5,952 nucleotides of DNA from Microcaldota archaeon (lineage in GTDB: Archaea > Micrarchaeota > Micrarchaeia > Anstonellales > Bilamarchaeaceae). The notes under the pieces were generated by a model, which worked only from the letters and a program-made list of their open reading frames with translations, had not been told where the DNA came from and made no database searches. The position numbers were made by a program, and so were the translations under genes. The DNA is taken from the NCBI GenBank assembly GCA_026992595.1, contig JALWZW010000029.1, positions 625-6,576 of the forward strand, written 5' to 3'. This document shows positions 4,766 to 5,952 of the stretch, piece after piece (positions within the stretch are counted from its first letter, which is position 1; each line of letters opens with the position of its first letter).

Positions 4766-5952
4766 ATGGCAGAAAGCGAGCAGTTGTACTTATTTAAAAA
4801 GAAGTTAAGGGAGCTTAAAAATTATAGGGGAAGCGGTACCGAACTTATTTCTGTATACATTCCTGCAGGTTCGCCTATTCACGAAACCACCAACAAACTG
4901 CGAGAGGAATTGAGCCAAGCGAGCAATATAAAATCTAAAAGTACGCGCACCAATGTATTGGGAGCTTTAGAGAGGATAATAAACTATCTTAAAATGTATA
5001 AAAAAACGCCTGAAAACGGCTTGGCGGTCTTTTGCGGGAATGTTTCAGATAATCCTGCAAAAACAGATATAAGGATTTTTGCAATAGAACCGCCAGAAAA
5101 ACTTAATATAGGTGCTTATCGCTGCGATAGCGCCTTTTTTCTTGAACCTTTAGAGAACTTGTTAGAAGCGAAAGATAGCTATGGGATAGTTGCAATGGAC
5201 GGGAGAGAAGCCACTTTGGCAATAGTTAAGGGGACAAATATTAACATAGTAAAGCGAATACATTCCCAGGCGCACTCAAAGATAAGGAAAGGAGGGCAAT
5301 CAGCGAGAAGGTTTGAAAGGTTGATTGAGGAGCAAACAGAGAGGTATTATAAGAAAGTGGGGGAAGCGATGGATGAAGCGTTTTTAGGAAAGGTTAAAGG
5401 GGTTATAGTGGGCGGGCCCGGCCCTGCAAAAGATTTCTTTCTCAAAATGAAGCCCTTTAACTATCAGCACAAAATATTGGGCGTGGTAGATACAGGGTAT
5501 ACAGACGAATATGGGGTAAGAGAGGTGTTGGAAAAAAGCGGGGAGATATTGGCAAAGCAGGAAGCGGTTAAGGAGAAAAAAGAGGTGGAGCGGTTTATAA
5601 AAGAGGTGGTGAGAGAAGGATTGGCAACATACGGGGCTAAAGAGGTGATAGAAGCGATAGAGAGCAGGAAAGCGGAAAAAGTGCTTGTATCAGAAGGGCT
5701 GGAACATACCATCGGCGTGTATGAGAGCGAGGGGGAGGAGGTGAAAAAAGTTTTCCGAGGAAAGCCGCCTGAAGAATTGGAGATAAAAGGGAAGAAGTAT
5801 AAGTTGAAAGAAAGCAAATTGCTTTTAGAGGAAATTGTGGAAAAGGCGCGAGAGAACGGCATAGAGGTGGAGATAATCTCCACCAACACAGTAGAAGGCG
5901 CCCAATTCCTCTCTGGCTTCGGCGGCATAGGCGCATTTTTGAGGTATAAATA
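4766..5952 (+). CDS. prf1: Peptide chain release factor aRF1 (stop codon cut by window edge)
   Basis: aRF1 recognises all three stop codons in the ribosomal A site and triggers release of the finished protein. Translation from ATG 4766 gives 395 residues, then TA at the window edge, almost certainly the first two bases of TAA or TAG. Domain 1 carries SNIKS (NIKS 54-57) and YRCDSAF (118-124), the YxCxxxF stop-codon-reading element. Domain 2 carries KGGQSARRFERL, with the catalytic GGQ at 176-178. Domain 3 includes VVDTGYTDEYGVREVLEKSGE (240-260) and ends GFGGIGAFLRYK, the usual aRF1 ending. It is somewhat shorter than the roughly 410-420 residues I recall as usual. The shortfall appears to be in the domain-3 insert (about 313-345), where no cysteine pair is present. 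It is preceded by GAGGT at 4753-4757 and by T-rich DNA that may hold its promoter. Confidence 0.95.
   Translation, partial: MAESEQLYLFKKKLRELKNYRGSGTELISVYIPAGSPIHETTNKLREELSQASNIKSKSTRTNVLGALERIINYLKMYKKTPENGLAVFCGNVSDNPAKTDIRIFAIEPPEKLNIGAYRCDSAFFLEPLENLLEAKDSYGIVAMDGREATLAIVKGTNINIVKRIHSQAHSKIRKGGQSARRFERLIEEQTERYYKKVGEAMDEAFLGKVKGVIVGGPGPAKDFFLKMKPFNYQHKILGVVDTGYTDEYGVREVLEKSGEILAKQEAVKEKKEVERFIKEVVREGLATYGAKEVIEAIESRKAEKVLVSEGLEHTIGVYESEGEEVKKVFRGKPPEELEIKGKKYKLKESKLLLEEIVEKARENGIEVEIISTNTVEGAQFLSGFGGIGAFLRYK

Noticed and set aside
5464..5928. 154-codon open frame antisense to aRF1
   Set aside because: It is the serine/proline-rich shadow of a well-conserved gene; the + strand product carries all aRF1 motifs.
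1..5952. CRISPR array, insertion sequence, toxin-antitoxin pair or defence operon
   Set aside because: No repeat-spacer pattern, transposase, terminal repeats or such protein motifs were found; the genes are housekeeping plus one unknown.

Overview
This window is a compact stretch of archaeal chromosome. The evidence is a Sec61-gamma-type SecE, an archaeal Spt5 (NGN plus KOW), a diphthine synthase, an Orc1/Cdc6 initiator and an aRF1/eRF1-type release factor with NIKS, YxCxxxF and GGQ motifs. GGTGA-type ribosome binding sites, TATA-like boxes about 26 nt before start codons, and a tRNA gene without an encoded CCA agree with this. The phylum cannot be fixed from the sequence. The extreme gene packing and the AGA/AGG/ATA-rich codons would fit a small-genome (DPANN-type) archaeon or a euryarchaeon, but that is a guess.

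Left block, + strand (1-2208): the C-terminal part of ftsZ (cut by the window edge), then secE, spt5 and a small mechanosensitive (MscS-family) channel, separated by only 4, 23 and 1 nt. ftsZ-secE-spt5 is a familiar archaeal order. In many archaea ribosomal protein L11 and its partners follow, but here the channel does. The last codons and stop of the channel gene lie inside a tRNA-Gly(CCC) gene.

Middle block, - strand (4244 down to 2190): orc1/cdc6, a DUF192-family protein and dphB (diphthine synthase). These genes overlap by 29 and 13 nt and form an apparent operon read from a promoter just upstream of orc1/cdc6. The 3' end of dphB runs antisense into the same tRNA-Gly gene, so the tRNA is overlapped by protein genes at both ends.

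Right block, + strand (4245-5952): a 115-nt AT-rich divergent intergenic region holds two oppositely facing TATA-like boxes. It is followed by an unrecognised arginine-rich helical protein gene, a T-rich terminator-like stretch, and aRF1, whose final (stop) codon is cut by one base at the right edge.

Taken together the genes are housekeeping: cell division, protein secretion, transcription elongation, osmotic protection, EF-2 modification, replication initiation and translation termination. No defence system, mobile element, CRISPR array or obvious new multi-gene system is visible. The most unusual structure is the tRNA-Gly gene nested between two convergent genes whose stop codons are both built from near-invariant tRNA nucleotides. 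Second is an Orc1/Cdc6 with substitutions in its Walker B and sensor-1 positions.
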